Assembly: GCA_031216445.1 (NCBI GenBank) | Contig: CM062219.1 | Coordinates: 19,292,501 to 19,356,500, forward strand | Direction of reading: 5' to 3' | Length of the DNA stretch: 64,000 bases | Source: Lateolabrax maculatus | Lineage: Eukaryota; Chordata; Actinopteri; Acropomatiformes; Lateolabracidae | Shown here: positions 34,345 to 46,439 of the stretch, piece after piece | Layout: each line of letters starts with the position of its first letter | Position numbering within the stretch: position 1 is the stretch's first letter | Notes under the pieces: generated by a model | The model's database searches: none | What the model saw: only the letters and a program-made list of their open reading frames with translations | Told to the model about the DNA's origin: nothing | Position numbers and translations under genes: made by a program

Positions 34345-34650
34345 TGAATAGTTAATCATGCTCTGTTTTTGCCTTATTAAGACTTAATGTAGAGAACAAC
34401 AGCTCTGGTTTAAATCAGAGGCTGTGACTAAAATCAATAAATAGAAACCAACCATCTCTCTCTCGCTCTCTCACTCTCTCGCTATCTAACCCCACCCCCC
34501 CCACCCCCTGTGTGTTTGCTGCAAAATTGTATCCCATGTAACTACATTAGAGAGCAATTACAGCTTAATGGCTGTCGAGATCCATTATCGACATTCATCT
34601 AACCTTTAAATATTTCAAGATAATAGCGCTTTAATTTGTGAAATTTAATG
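34345..34650. promoter_or_regulatory. Candidate conserved non-coding element
   Basis: Between two CT-rich tracts there is unique AT-rich sequence: CCTTATTAAGACTTAATG, AAAATCAATAAATAG, GTAACTACATTAGAGAGCAA, TTACAGCTTAATGGCTG, CCATTATCGACATTCATC and TAATAGCGCTTTAATTTG. The density of TTAAT/TAAT sites and balanced complexity resemble enhancers of developmental genes. A CT-rich insertion at 34456-34485 and a C run at 34492-34508 interrupt it. Confidence 0.4.
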
Positions 34651-34654
34651 GTTT

Positions 34655-34890
34655 TTCTCTTCTTTTCCCCCAGTGACAACTGCCTCTCTCTCTACTTCCA
34701 CCTTTTTATTCTTTTCCTCCCTCTCTACTTCCTCCTTTCCCATCCCACCTCTTCCTCTCGTTTCTATTTTTTCTTTCCTCTTCATCCCTCCCTCCTGCTC
34801 CTCCTCCTTCTACCCTCCCTTTCTTTTTTCCTCCCCCGGACTCTTTTCCTTCCCTCCCCTCATCTGTCCCTACCGCCACCTAGGAGTGGA
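34655..34890. repeat. Pyrimidine-rich tract
   Basis: CT-rich plus strand; the 124-residue frame over it is low-complexity and spurious. Confidence 0.85.
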
Positions 34891-34894
34891 TACA

Positions 34895-36695
34895 CTTTAA
34901 CTTTTGCGGTGTCTGTTTCAAACAAACATCAGGCTTGTGCATTTTTTTCTGGTGCAAATGTAAAAAAAAAAAGAAGCAACATCAGTGCGAGGCAAGCTGA
35001 GAAACAGAAAACTCTAATCTAATGTCTGTGCCGACAGCGAGGAGACTGAAACCTGTGGTAAAGACTACAACATTTTTCTCACTTTCCCGTGACGTTGTTC
35101 CTCATTTTGTCTGCGAGTCCCCTGGAAACCCCTGAAGGACCCCTGGGACGTCCTGACCCCCCCGCTCCCCGAAAACTACCACGTAACTGAAGCTAAACAG
35201 AGCCAGCTTTACAGTCAGCACACTTACCAAAAACACCAGTGGATTTTTCAGTTTTTTTTTATTTATTTTGATGGTAATGTCCCCAGCTAAACCTGTCCTG
35301 TCCTGTCTGTGTGGTCATGCTAATTTGTACTTAGTTTCCTACATGTCTGCTTTAAACAATACGCCTCAAATCGTAGGGCTACAATGATGATAATGATTAT
35401 TTCCAAATCTCCAAATTGTGTGCAGTAGTGCTTATTAAAATTTCCCAGAGCCTAAGGTGACTATATATGACTTAATATGTGTGTGTATGCTATATTTATA
35501 GGCATTTCTAATTATACAAATTAATAATTTGAGTAACAACAGTTATTTTCATTGAAAATTCTGACTTTATATTCAGCTGAAGTTTCTCTGAAAGGACTTT
35601 GTCTACTACTGTTTTTGTTTAACACACACAAATACACAATAGATGATGAGCAAACCATTCCACAGTCGGAAGACCAGTCTGTGTAGTCCGTCTGAGCCTC
35701 AGCAGAGTGAGAATGCGGCTTGTTAAGGAAACAGGTAAACATTTTTGGTGCTAATTTGCTCCAGTTTGTTTGCCATCAGGCCAATTTGTATTGTTGCAAA
35801 ACCAAACTCCACATCCTACCACAGATGAGATTCATAAAGTGTGGCTGAAAACAGCAGCAATCCAATTAATTCACACTTAACATGCTACACGTGTGTGCGA
35901 GAGAGTTTTTTCATCCTCTGAGAGCCTGCTGTTATTTCACTGGGCTGCAGTTATTTTTAAAATATCCAGAGTGAGAAAAGTGCTGCAGAAATAAGCCCCA
36001 GGACGGCACTTTTCATCGTGATTGCAGGTAAAACAGTGATGTGTGGAGGTCCCAGTCCTCCCATTAATTCCAGTGAACAGCAGCCCTCAAGGGGTATTTA
36101 TTCTGGCTTTTATGTGATGGTTACCAAGGTGCACATTGTTTAAAACGCTTTTTGTGAAGTATTGTATGTACAGGAAAAAAATAAAAAATTAACCAGAGCA
36201 TAAAAAAATGCAACTAGCTATTTCCAATAGCAGTTAAATTGAGGAGATCTCAAATCTGAGTAATTCAGTAAAGAATGCATATTTTAACATTTTTATATCC
36301 CTACATTGTTTTATACACATCAGCTCTGCGCGGATGTCTTGTCCCATGTGCTACCAACATTAGCATTGTAGCTCAGGTGGCCACAGCAGGAACTGCAGGT
36401 CACAAATGCCCCCCCACACGACACTATCAGAAGAATTACAGAGAAAACTGCTGTAAGTCGATGAATACATTTTTCTAAAAAGGTCACAAACACTCCGACA
36501 AGGCGCTTTGTATTATGGGAAAGGCCTGACTCACGCAGGCAGGCTGCTGCATGATCCTTACATTCAGCTTCCCAAACAGTTCCTCTGGTGGTGTGCAGCG
36601 TGCATGCTACGCTTACAATATGTACAAGTGTATTGGCAGGGTCTGTCACACACAGGGAATAGTTAGTTAATCAAACACAGACATGCACATGGGCT
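34895..36695. other. Intron, mostly featureless
   Basis: Ordinary intron. A block at 35900-36120 (CTGTTATTTCACTGGGCTGC, CTCCCATTAATTCCAGTG) is complex and could be conserved, but I see no specific signal. Confidence 0.4.
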
Positions 36696-36697
36696 CC

Positions 36698-36698
<1 letters not shown>

Positions 36699-36738
<40 letters not shown>
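36699..36738. repeat. (AC)n microsatellite
   Basis: 40-base AC run. Confidence 0.95.
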
Positions 36739-36739
<1 letters not shown>

Positions 36740-36887
36740 AGGGACTCCAGAGGTTTCAGGGACCAGATGTCAGAGGGGCAGCGCGTGACACTTGACTAAG
36801 AACAGGCCTCACTGGAGGGTGTGTGTGTGGAGTCAAAAGCCGCTGCACTCTATAACTTCATTGATCTCAAGAAAACACCCACACCCC

Positions 36888-36888
<1 letters not shown>

Positions 36889-36933
<45 letters not shown>
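36889..36933. repeat. (AC)n microsatellite
   Basis: 45-base AC run, same orientation as the one 150 bases before. From here to 38050 is ordinary intron with a short GGAAGA-rich purine patch near 37475-37508. Confidence 0.95.
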
Positions 36934-36939
<6 letters not shown>

Positions 36940-38051
36940 AAAACTAAAGTGAAGGCTTCCCCTTTGAAAACCACATAATACATGTCTGGGCACGCACGTA
37001 GGAGAGCTCTGCTGCTCTGTCTAAACACATTAAAGCACGTCCATGTATGTGTGCGTGTGCGTGCGTATTCAACTGTTCAAAATGACAACAACAGCAATCA
37101 TCTAAAGACAAAACTGAATTAAGCTCCAAACAGACCGCTGGTCTTCCTGAAGGGGTTTCAACTGCAGCTCATAAACACTGACGCCATACAACATGTCCAG
37201 GGTGTTTTGGTAGGGTTGTGAGGACACCAACTGCAACCTAAGGCCGGCCGTTATAAATGACATAAACGCGCAAAAAAACACAAACAGTCACATCACACTG
37301 AGGCACATGTGGAGTGGGCTGCACAATGGGAAAGACAACCAGGAAGATAAAGACTTCTTTGGCTAATGTGCTAGGTGGCTAACTTTCATTAAAATGCATG
37401 GGCGCCATCTTGGAGTGCGGTATCTGTTTCTCATAACACATCAGTGACAAGGACCACATGTTACGAGCCCCGAGGAGGAGGAAGAAGAGGAAGAGGAAGA
37501 AGAAGAAAAGTTCATGTTCAAATGCAGGTTTGAATCATTTAAAAAGATTTTGCTGTTGTCTCATGAGGTAATAAATGCATCCATGTTAATTTAGTGCTAA
37601 GGATACAAGCCTGCTTGTTTTGTGATATTTGCTAGGATATAGTCTGCAGCTTTATCTATTATTACTATATCAGCATATAAAAGTGGGTACACTCAATGTA
37701 CCAACAATTAACTAAAATAATTTACTTCTGCAAACAAGGTCAGTAAAGGCCGTCTCTGCAAATAAAATGGAAAGTAAACTCTGGTGTGTGTGTGTGTGTG
37801 GCTGTCAGACTCCATAACAGCAATCATTATGTTAACAGAGAACAGAACCCGCTGCTTCATATTTCACATTATTACTATTAAGAGAACTGCAGCCTGGTCT
37901 ACACACTACAACACACGCACACAGAAAAATACAAATGGCCATGCTGAACAAAAACTGCATTTATGTAAGCTCACAAACACACACACAAAGATAAAAGCGA
38001 AGACAACGGTTAAACGTGACCTTTGACCCACTGACTGATTTGAGAGATGTA

Positions 38052-38266
38052 CAGTGGGTACGGAAAGTATTCAGACCCCTTTAAATTTTTCACTCTTTGT
38101 TTCATTACAGCCATTTGCTAAAATTAAAAAAGTTCATTTTATATCTCATTATGTACACTCAGCACCCCATCTTGACAGAAAAAAAACAAATGTAGAAATT
38201 TTTGCAAATTTATTAAAAAAGAAAAACTGAAATATCACATGGTCATAAGTATTCAGACCCTTTGCT
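38052..38266 (+). repeat. Left terminal inverted repeat of the Tc1 element
   Basis: Carries both an outer (38061-38080) and an inner (38248-38266) AGTATTCAGACCC-containing direct repeat. Confidence 0.9.
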
Positions 38267-39305
38267 CAGTATTGAGTAGAAGCACCCTTTGAGCTAGTAC
38301 AGCCATGCGTCTTCTTGGGAATGATGCAACAAGTTTTTCACACCTGGATCTGGGGATCCTCTGCCATTCTTCCTTGCAGATCCTCTCCAGTTCCGTCAGG
38401 TTGGATGGTGAACGTTGGTGGACAGCCATTTTCAGGTCTCTCCAGAGATGCTCAATTGGGTTTAGGTCAGGGCTCTGGCTGGGCCAGTCAAGAATGGTCA
38501 CAGAGTTGTTCCGAAGCCACTCCTTTGTTATTTTAGCTGTGTGCTTAGGGTCATTGTCTTGTTGGAAGGTGAACCTTCGGCCCAGTCTGAGGTCCTGAGC
38601 ACTCTGGAAGAGGTTTTCTTCTAGGATATCTCTGTACTTGGCCGCATTCATCTTTCCTTCAATTGCAACCAGTCGTCCTGTCCCTGTAGCTGAAAAACAC
38701 CCCCATAGCATGATGCTGCCACCACCATGTTTCACTGTTGGGATTGTATTGGGCAGGTGATGAGCACTGCCTGGTTTTCTCCACACATACCGCTTAGAAT
38801 TACCACCAAAAAGTTCAATCTTCATCTCATCAGACCAGAGAATCTTATTTCTCATAGTCTGGGAGTCCTTCATGTGTTTTTTAGCAAACTCTATGCGGGC
38901 TTTCATATGTCTTGCACTGAGGAGAGGCTTCCGTCAGGCCACTCTGCCATAAAACCCCGACTGGTGGAGGGCTGCAGTGATAGTTGACTTTGTGGAACTT
39001 TCTCCCATCTCCCTACTGCATCTCTGGAGCTCAGCCACAGTGATCTTTGGGTTCTTCTTTACCTCTCTCACCAAGGCTCTTCTCCCACGATTGCTCAGTT
39101 TGGCTGGACGGCCAGGTCTAGGAAGAGTTCTGGTCGTCCCAAACTTCTTCCATTTAAGAATTATGGAGGCCACTGTGCTCTTAGGAACCTTGAGTGCTGC
39201 AGAAATTCTTTTGTAACCTTGGCCAGATCTGTGCCTTGCCACAGTTCTGTCTCTGAGCTCCTTGGGCAGTTCCTTCGACCTCATGATTCTCATTTGCTCT
39301 GACAT
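38253..39305 (-). pseudogene. Tc1-like transposase with a single in-frame TGA
   Basis: Cut-and-paste DD34E transposase acting on its own inverted repeats. The amino-terminal 123 residues (39305-38937) carry a paired-like helix-turn-helix (ELRDRTVARHRSG, GYKRISAALKVPKSTV) and a GRPAKLS linker motif. After TGA at 38934-38936 the same frame continues through RKPLLSARHM to the catalytic core: first Asp in WSDE, second Asp in FQQDNDPKHT, Glu in NPIEHLW with 34 residues between the last two. The TGA sits where family members usually have Arg, consistent with CGA to TGA decay. The last ~12 residues (QRVLLLNTEQRV) differ from the usual AKGxxxKY ending, suggesting a one-base deletion near 38290. Otherwise about 350 codons are open. 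Confidence 0.93.
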
Positions 39306-39464
39306 GCACTGTGAGCTGTAAGGTCTTATATAGACAGGTGTGTGCCTTTCCTAACCAAGTCCAATCAGTTTATTTAAACACAGCTGGACTCCAATGAAGG
39401 AGTAGAACCATCTCAAGGAGGATCAGAAGAAATGAACAGCATGTGAGTTAAATGTGAGTGTCAC

Positions 39465-39660
39465 AGCAAAGGGTCTGAATACTTATGACTTATTGTGATA
39501 TTTCAGTTTTTCTTTTTTAATAAATTTGCAAAAATTTCTACATTTCTGTTTTTTCTGTCAAGATGGGGTGCTGAGTGTACATTAATGAGAAATAAAATGA
39601 ACTTTTTTGATTTTAGCAAATGGCTGCAATGAAACAAAGAGTGAAAAATTTAACCCACTG
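39465..39660 (-). repeat. Right terminal inverted repeat of the Tc1 element, outer repeat deleted
   Basis: Reverse complement reads CAGTGGG then directly TTAAATTTTTCAC, so the TACGGAAAGTATTCAGACCC block of the left end is missing. The inner direct repeat (39465-39483) is intact. Confidence 0.88.
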
Positions 39661-40199
39661 TATACAGCAAGACAGTAGATAGCCGATCTCACTTCTAAAG
39701 GACACTTTCTGATCTAGATATAAACTAATGCTTTTTAGAAATTAACCTTCATTCTGAAACACTGATATGAGTCACAGTGCAGCGATGCATGTGGTTCAGT
39801 GCTGCAGCAGGATCCTGCTGGCATCATCATTATCATATATGAAAATACTAAAGGCTGGCATTACTTCCAGTAAACTACAGGTCTTTAAATATGGCATCAA
39901 GTTTCAGTTTGAGTCTCAGTTTATCTCTCTCTGTCTCTCTCCCTCTCTCCTTCGCTCTCTCCCTCCCTCACCTCGCAGTGTTTTCAGTTCCTGGCCTCTA
40001 AGGACGCTGATGAACAGTTTTAACATTTTCTTTAGATTTAGGTTTTTTCACTGCATGATGATAGAAAATCATGCAGGAGCCAGCCGGAGTAGCACTCATG
40101 TAGGTGCTTTTGTCGGCCAATGACATAACAAATTTCAATGTGACAGTGTCAAGGATAAAAATCTGGAGGTCCTTTAGAAATAATATTTCCATCACACAG

Positions 40200-40570
40200 T
40201 TTGTCGATTTAGTACAGATATTCATGGTCCCCAGAGGATTACACCAAATTACTGACTTTTCCTCTAGTGCCACTTGACGTTTGTAAATGAAATGTCTCCA
40301 CAACTATTGGATGGGTAGCCATGAAATTTGGTTCAGACTTTTACGTTCCCCTCAGGATAAATCAAAATAACTTTGGTCTATCAGGTCTATATTTGAATGA
40401 GTTCAAGACTTTGATTTTCCACCAAATTTGCTGCTAATCAGCCAATGCTAGCGTGCTAACACACTAAACTACAACGTGCTTAACATCAGCATGTTGGCTT
40501 TGTCACTGTGAGCATGTCAGCCTGCTGAGGTTAAGTACAGCCTCACAGAGCTGCTAGTGGCTATACACTC
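40200..40570 (+). repeat. Dispersed repeat A, copy 4
   Basis: ATGGTCCCCAGAGGATTACA, CTCTAGTGCCACTTG, CTCCACAACTATTGGATGGG, TAGCCATGAAATTTGG and CATCAGCATGTTGGCTTTGT match copy 1 in order. Flank 39665-40199 has no recognised content. Confidence 0.65.
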
Positions 40571-40973
40571 TTCTGAAAAAAAAATTCTGTCATCCAAAAA
40601 CACTATTAAGCTCATAAACTATGCATAGTGGCTCTAATGTTTTTCTTTTAATAAATTCCTTGCAAAGCTTTACTTAAAAATTACACTACAGCACGCAGCC
40701 CTGAAGCAGTGATAAGTCTGCCACTACTAAGGAGAAAAGAAAGTGTCCAGAGCAGAACAGTGGAGCTGCAAAATCATTTTGAGATCTACTTTCTCACGTC
40801 AGGAGACCAGTTTGATACGTTACTAAAACTGCTGAGGGGTCACGCGAAAAAGTGAACTTTCACTTCACTTTTTCGCACCTTTTGTGATGGAGAACAAAAT
40901 GCACAGACTTGTGCAGAGTCCTTAAGATAGGGTTTATGCAAGATGGCTGCCACCGCACGCATATTTTTTCTCA

Positions 40974-40980
<7 letters not shown>

Positions 40981-41034
<54 letters not shown>
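40981..41034. repeat. (AC)27 microsatellite
   Basis: 54-base perfect AC run, preceded by a YY1-like CAAGATGGCTGCCACCGC at about 40938-40955. Confidence 0.95.
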
Positions 41035-41038
<4 letters not shown>

Positions 41039-41354
41039 AGCATGCAGAGCTACAAATTAGAAAGAGCTGAGTAAATGCGGAGCGGGGCTGGGGGTAAAGG
41101 GTCTGCAGACGTGCGAGCGTGGGCCGCACTTGGGATGAAGAACAGTCACTACTTGTTTGATTGCCTCATGATGAACACCTGCAACGACTGAGGAGAGAAA
41201 AAAGAAAAAAAAACAGAGGTCGAGGGCAGACAAAAGGCTTACATCTGAAAGAGAGAGCGAGAGAGAGAGAGAGAGTGTGGGAACGCCTGTGTGTGTGTGT
41301 GTGTGTCTCAGGTTACATTCTTACATAGAAGCTGCCGAATGAGACTGTCTGTGC

Positions 41355-41841
41355 ACATGCCCCACAGTTCCAATGAAGGGAAACCTGAATGTCACAGCAC
41401 ACAATGATACATGAGACAATACTGTGCTTTCAACTTTGTGTCAACAGTTTGCGTTTGCTCCTTTCCTGTTCCAACATGACAACCATCCCGTGCACAAAGC
41501 CAGCTCCATAAAGAAATGGTTTGCCCAATTTGGTGTGGAAGAGCTCGACTGGCCTGCACAGAGCCCTGACCCCCCATCCAATCGCCCTTGGGATGGACTC
41601 GAACATCGATTGTGAGCCAGGCCCCATCGCCCAACATCAGTGTTGGGCCTCGCTAATGCTCTCGTGTCTGAATGTGGGCAAATCCCTGCGGCCAGGTTCC
41701 AACATCTGGTGCAAACCCTTCCCAGAAGAGTGGAGGCTGCTGCAGCAGCATATTGATGCCCATGGTGTTAGAAAGAAATGTTCAGCAATCACATGTGGCT
41801 GAATTGCTTTGGCTGTCCGCATACCTTTGGCAATGTAGTGC
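41355..41841 (+). mobile_element. Tc1-like relic, family 2, transposase 3' half with right end
   Basis: Plus-strand frame reads FQHDNHPVHKASSIKKWF then FGVEELDWPAQSPDPP, the second catalytic Asp region and the run-up to the third. The usual NPIEHLWDELE is broken by a short deletion (NRPWDGLEHRL). It continues through CCCAACATCAGTGTTGGGCC and AGCAGCATATTGATGCCCAT to the terminus CATACCTTTGGCAATGTAGTG. The right end is complementary to the left end seen at 30643. The 5' half is missing, with a junction near 41400-41440 (CACAATGATACATGAGACAA). Confidence 0.75.
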
Positions 41842-41844
41842 AGT

Positions 41845-43180
41845 TAAAGGAACAGTATGAGTAGAGTTAGGACAGCGCTCAAACCTGGCAACCCCACCAT
41901 GAGGTCAGTGCTGCAAAAATAAAATTAAATTCTATTCTACTTTGTTCTTGCTTAAGCCACAATGTCTCGTTTTATATTTTTATTCCCACATCTATTCAAC
42001 AAACATAATAAATCATGTAAATCATACAGTTCTACTGTGTTTGCAAGGTGTGTTTTTTATTTTTTTAAGGCTAGGCTAGCACGTTTCCCCCTGCTTTGAG
42101 TCTTTGTGCTAAGCTCGGCTAAACACGTTTTCGTTCACGTTAAGAGCTCAAAAACACATGCTCTTGATCCCCAGTGTGTCTTTTCTGAGTTCAAACTAAG
42201 GCTGAATACAAATTTATGTCTGAAATTCAGGGTACATCCCATTCACCACAAAAGGTAAAGACTCCACACTCCTCGCAGCTCAGAGCTCATTCAGTGGAGG
42301 AAACAGTTTATTGAGGAAACAGGGAGTGGAGCGCCTGTTTTCCTGAAAATATGGCAGTGCCTCATAGTGAAGATTTACTGATCTTTGTTCCAGATTCCTG
42401 CACCTAAATGCAGATAGTAACTACTTCCAGCGAGGTACAGGGAAGGAGTAATTTAGGGCAGCAGGGTGGTCTTCATCAAATTCGACTGTTCAAACACACG
42501 CAGAAATACACACTTAAAGTCCGCCGAACACATACAGACACATGAACACACGCTGCAGTGACAGACCCCTGGTCTCGCCTTGCCTCCCCTCTTACAGAGT
42601 CACTGAAGCAATTAGTTCTGCTTCCTCGGTCCGGACTGAAGTATTCAAAACCTCTGGCCGCACCCAGAGCCTTCTGTCTGAAAGAGTTACGAAGTTAGAA
42701 AAGAACACAGTCCACAGTCCCTTATATGTACATCTTTGCGTGTGTTTAATCAGATGATGTTTTCAAGAGACACTTGTAGGAGTATATATGTAAAAACTGT
42801 TCTGTCAAGGAAAACAGTGGTGTGCTCATTTCGTGACTTCGTAGTCTTTAGTTTCATTTTCTTTCCAAATGCCAACTTTTGGTTTTGGTTCCACTACCGA
42901 GATAATAAAACGCAACAACGCACACGCATTTATGTCTGTTTTGCAGAATTAGGTGTCGCATGCCTCCAAATGGTGGTGAGGTCTTTTAAAGCTCCAGCGT
43001 TGTAAATCTTGTTGATATACAGTACACCTCTGCCTTCCAAGAACACAGCAGCAGGGAAACAACTTCATAAAGCCGCATTTATTGGATAATTGGTCCTTCA
43101 AATGGCTTCAAGCTGTCGAAGGATGGCCATCCAACAGGCAGCAGGCCGGAAAATGGGAGAAAAGAGGAAAGTGTTAGGGG
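41845..43180. other. Intron, mostly featureless
   Basis: No repeat family recognised. The block at 43070-43145 (CATTTATTGGATAATTGG, GGATGGCCATCCAACAG) is complex and might be conserved. Confidence 0.4.
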
Positions 43181-43182
43181 GT

Positions 43183-43208
43183 GGGGGGGGGGGGGGGGGG
43201 GGGGGGGG
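43183..43208. repeat. Poly-G run of 26
   Basis: Homopolymer G on the plus strand, interrupted only before 43183 by GGGGGT. G-quadruplex capable; also a likely sequencing or assembly length uncertainty. Confidence 0.9.
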
Positions 43209-43439
43209 AACAAAAAAACAAATTAATGTCCTCTTTAACGTCCTCTTAACCAAAGGCTAAGAACGCTGCGTGGAAGTGAAGGTTTCACCCTGAAGTTATT
43301 GCAGGCACAAAGCTGTCAAATAAGACAAACAGCCCAAAATATACACCGGTAATTCTCAACTTTTTCAATTAACATTTAATTGTGCACTATGCATGGATAA
43401 TTCAGTCCTGCAGCCAGTTTAGAAGATTAAGAAAACATA

Positions 43440-43820
43440 ATTTTGAGTCTGATCCTGGTCCAAACAGAGCTGTGTTCAAGTCTGTTTGAGGTAGTTGTTA
43501 CAGCAAGTCCAAGTTACATTTCAAGTATGTCAGATGAGGTCTCGAGTCAGGTCCAAAACAAGTCTCAAGTTTAAGTTCTCAAGTCAGTTACCAAATCCTT
43601 AAGGGTAAGTCTGTTCATACACTTCAATTCTTTCCAGTGTTTGAACCCTGACCACTGCATCTTTATTTTACTTTTAAAGCTGTATTAAAAGTATTTTAAA
43701 CGATAATATATTTTACATCACTGAAACAAAAGCCCATTCAACGTACAGGTCTAAAGATTAATATTCAAGCTGCATGGCTCAGTAGGGTCTCAAGTCTACA
43801 GTTAAGTTCATGCCTAGCCT
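43440..43820. repeat. AAGTC-rich dispersed element, possible relative of 59972-60556
   Basis: CAAGTCTG, GCAAGTCCAAG, CTCGAGTCAGGTCC, CAAGTCTCAAG and CTCAAGTCAG recur at 43470-43590, and GTCTCAAGTCTAC/CCTCAAGTTTG at 43788-43826. This resembles the CAAGTCACAAGTAAGTCTC-type ends of the miniature element at 59972. No clean termini. Confidence 0.4.
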
Positions 43821-44044
43821 CAAGTTTGTCCTAAACTGCTTTGATGTCGATATTCAAGGTAAATCTGATGCTAAACGCAATCCCAGTTTTAGCTATAGGC
43901 TACTGGTTTGCGAAGAAAAAATGTGAAGGAGAAAGCAGTTTGTTAACAAGTTCAAGAGTGAGCGGGAAGAAGGAGTGGGAAAAGAGTAGAAAGGAAGAGT
44001 CAGAAAGAACAACGGCAGAATGATAGAATGGAAAGAGAAAAGAA

Positions 44045-44049
<5 letters not shown>

Positions 44050-44111
<62 letters not shown>
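44050..44111. repeat. (GA)n microsatellite
   Basis: 62-base AG run, with purine-rich sequence from about 43915. Confidence 0.95.
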
Positions 44112-44114
<3 letters not shown>

Positions 44115-44191
44115 GTTTGGAGTGAGGAGTTCTAGCTATTCAGAGTCCTGGCAGTGTGGAATGTGAGAGGGGAGATCAATGTGGTATCTCA

Positions 44192-44231
<40 letters not shown>

Positions 44232-44298
44232 GACTGCCAGATGTTCTTTAACCAATGAGGAAGAAGCGGTCTGGTCTCCTCAGGTCAACCCACATGTG

Positions 44299-44360
<62 letters not shown>
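44192..44360. repeat. Two (AC)n runs
   Basis: AC run at 44192-44227 and AC run at 44307-44347 with a CA-rich tail, same orientation, 79 bases apart. Confidence 0.95.
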
Positions 44361-44361
<1 letters not shown>

Positions 44362-45269
44362 CACACAAAGTCAAGATCTGACCTGCCTTCTTCACTCTGT
44401 GTGTGTGTGTGCCAAAATTCACTGTTTTATCAATGAAAGGTTCACTGTTTGCAGCTCAGTCCCCCTGAGCAAGCCACTGACACTGGCAGGGTTAGAGGTT
44501 CAGTGGAAAGCTGCTGCTTCAGACCAGCCATTCCTTCCTTTCTTAAGCCACATTGTCTTTTGTCATCAATGACTGTCGAAGTGCCTTTTCACAAGGCTGC
44601 AGAATATACTATGAAAGTGCAAAGCAGCTCAGTGTAAGTGTGTGTTTCAGCATGTTGATAAATAAAATACAAAAAAGATTAAATTATAAATATATAATGA
44701 AATGGTAATAATAAAACCATTCACAATCAAGTTTCCAGAAATAAACTTTGAAAACTAATAAAGACATATAAAACATAGATAATATAACAACTGTTACTGT
44801 GACTTCCTGTCAAATCTCACGCCTCCAGCAGCCTAAGCCAATCGAGATGAATCCTCTGGTGACAAAACTCCACTGATGAAACAGACAAAATCCACAACAT
44901 CAGAGGTCAAAAGGTCAGGATCAGCTTGGAGAGAGTCATAGTCTTGCTCAAGGGCATTTCAGCGGGGCTCAGTGTGTTTCTGTCTCCAAAACCTCCCTCC
45001 TGTCCTGCAGAACTCCATTAGGAAAACGTCTAAAACAAGACGAACCACTCTGGGACTTCGCGAAATAAACTAGTTTCACGCTGGACCAAAACACCAATTA
45101 AACGTCAGGGAAGGAGATCCAAATCAACACAAACACAGCCAGAGATGGTGCCATAAATTTACCACTGATATTGTTGTGTGTGTGTGATTGAGAGAGAAAG
45201 TGTGTGTTTTGGAGAGTGTATTTTTCCTTTTTTTCTTTTACACAAGATGAACAAAAACACAATAACGCC

Positions 45270-45519
45270 ACACACACATGGCCATAACACGCATGCACAC
45301 TTCTCTCGTTTTTTCTCCATTCTCTCCGTGAATACACACTTACAGGACACACACAAGCACACACACAAACACACGTACACTCTGTCTGGCCCGTCACAAG
45401 ACCAGATGGCACTAGGGGTGTTCCAGACAATTTACAGTCTGTGTGTGTGTGTTTGTGCACGTATGTCAGTATTTGCGCGTGTGTGTGTGGAAAAGGGGGG
45501 TTGGAAAATATATCTCCTC

Positions 45520-45553
<34 letters not shown>
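45270..45553. repeat. CA/GT-rich zone with (AC)n at 45521-45553
   Basis: Degraded CA-rich sequence at 45270-45375, GT-rich 45440-45489, then a pure AC run. The 146- and 120-residue frames across it are His/Thr and Cys/Val artefacts. Confidence 0.85.
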
Positions 45554-45555
<2 letters not shown>

Positions 45556-46439
45556 CATGCACACAGGGACTTGGCAGTGCCACTCTGGTGCCAGTGCTGC
45601 CAAAGACTGAGAATATAACAAAAGCTGGGACGAACCATCTCGCTACTTCCCTCCTTTATCCAACCCCTAACTCTGAAACAGATGGTTTAACCCGCTGATC
45701 TCTGCAGTGTGAAGGTTCAGTGTGTCTCTGGCAAGTCCACTCATATCAGAGTTTTTTACATTAAAAAACCTTCAACAGATACTGATAACCTACAAAGACA
45801 ATACACGTAAAACTAGAAATATCTGTATTTATGCGAGTTGACTTTCACTTCAGCTTAAGGTGAAGGACTTGGAGGAGAGAGGGCACAAGAAAAAAAGGAG
45901 GATAGAGAGGAAGCATGGGATGAGGATGGGGCGGAAACAGGATGTTTTTAATTTAGAATATGGTAAGATAGCCTTGATCAATTCCTGTGATATAACCTAA
46001 AAGCCTTGTTTCAATGTAAGCTGCAAATGGGTTTGTGGGAAAATAAAATGGAAGAAAAATGCATCTAACGTATAATGTACTCTTCTTCAGTGGTGACCAG
46101 CATGTGATGTGTGATTTTTCCTCTCCCTACACAGTTTGTGCTCGGCTTTCACTCTACCTTTACTCGCGGCCCCCTGGCACAGTCGCTATATGTCAAAGTG
46201 CTGTTGTTTTCGGGATGCATTGGATGCACGCCAACATTTGGCATGTGAGTTGTACAACACATGTTTCAGGACAAGTTTTATGAAAAAAAAGGTTTCCCAC
46301 AATTTGAAATTGTTTGAGTTTTATGACGCTATGCCCACAGGTGTTCAACACATGGCAGATGTCTGTTTTTAATGGATACAAGAGAATGGATACAGTGGTC
46401 CACGGATATAAGAACCATGTTGATGGTACCTGCTGAGCC

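Larger units (their letters stand above)
38052..39660 (-). mobile_element. Tc1/mariner transposon, nearly complete (family 1)
   Basis: A 1609-base element flanked by TA on both sides. It begins CAGTGGGTACGGAAAGTATT and ends with the matching CCCACTG. Inverted repeats of about 200 bases (38052-38266 and 39465-39660) contain direct repeats around AGTATTCAGACCC, the inverted-repeat/direct-repeat layout of fish Tc1 elements. The outer direct repeat is present at left (38061-38080) but deleted at right, where about 22 bases are missing after CAGTGGG. The transposase runs on the minus strand with one in-frame stop. The high integrity suggests recent insertion compared with the family 2 relics. Confidence 0.95.
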
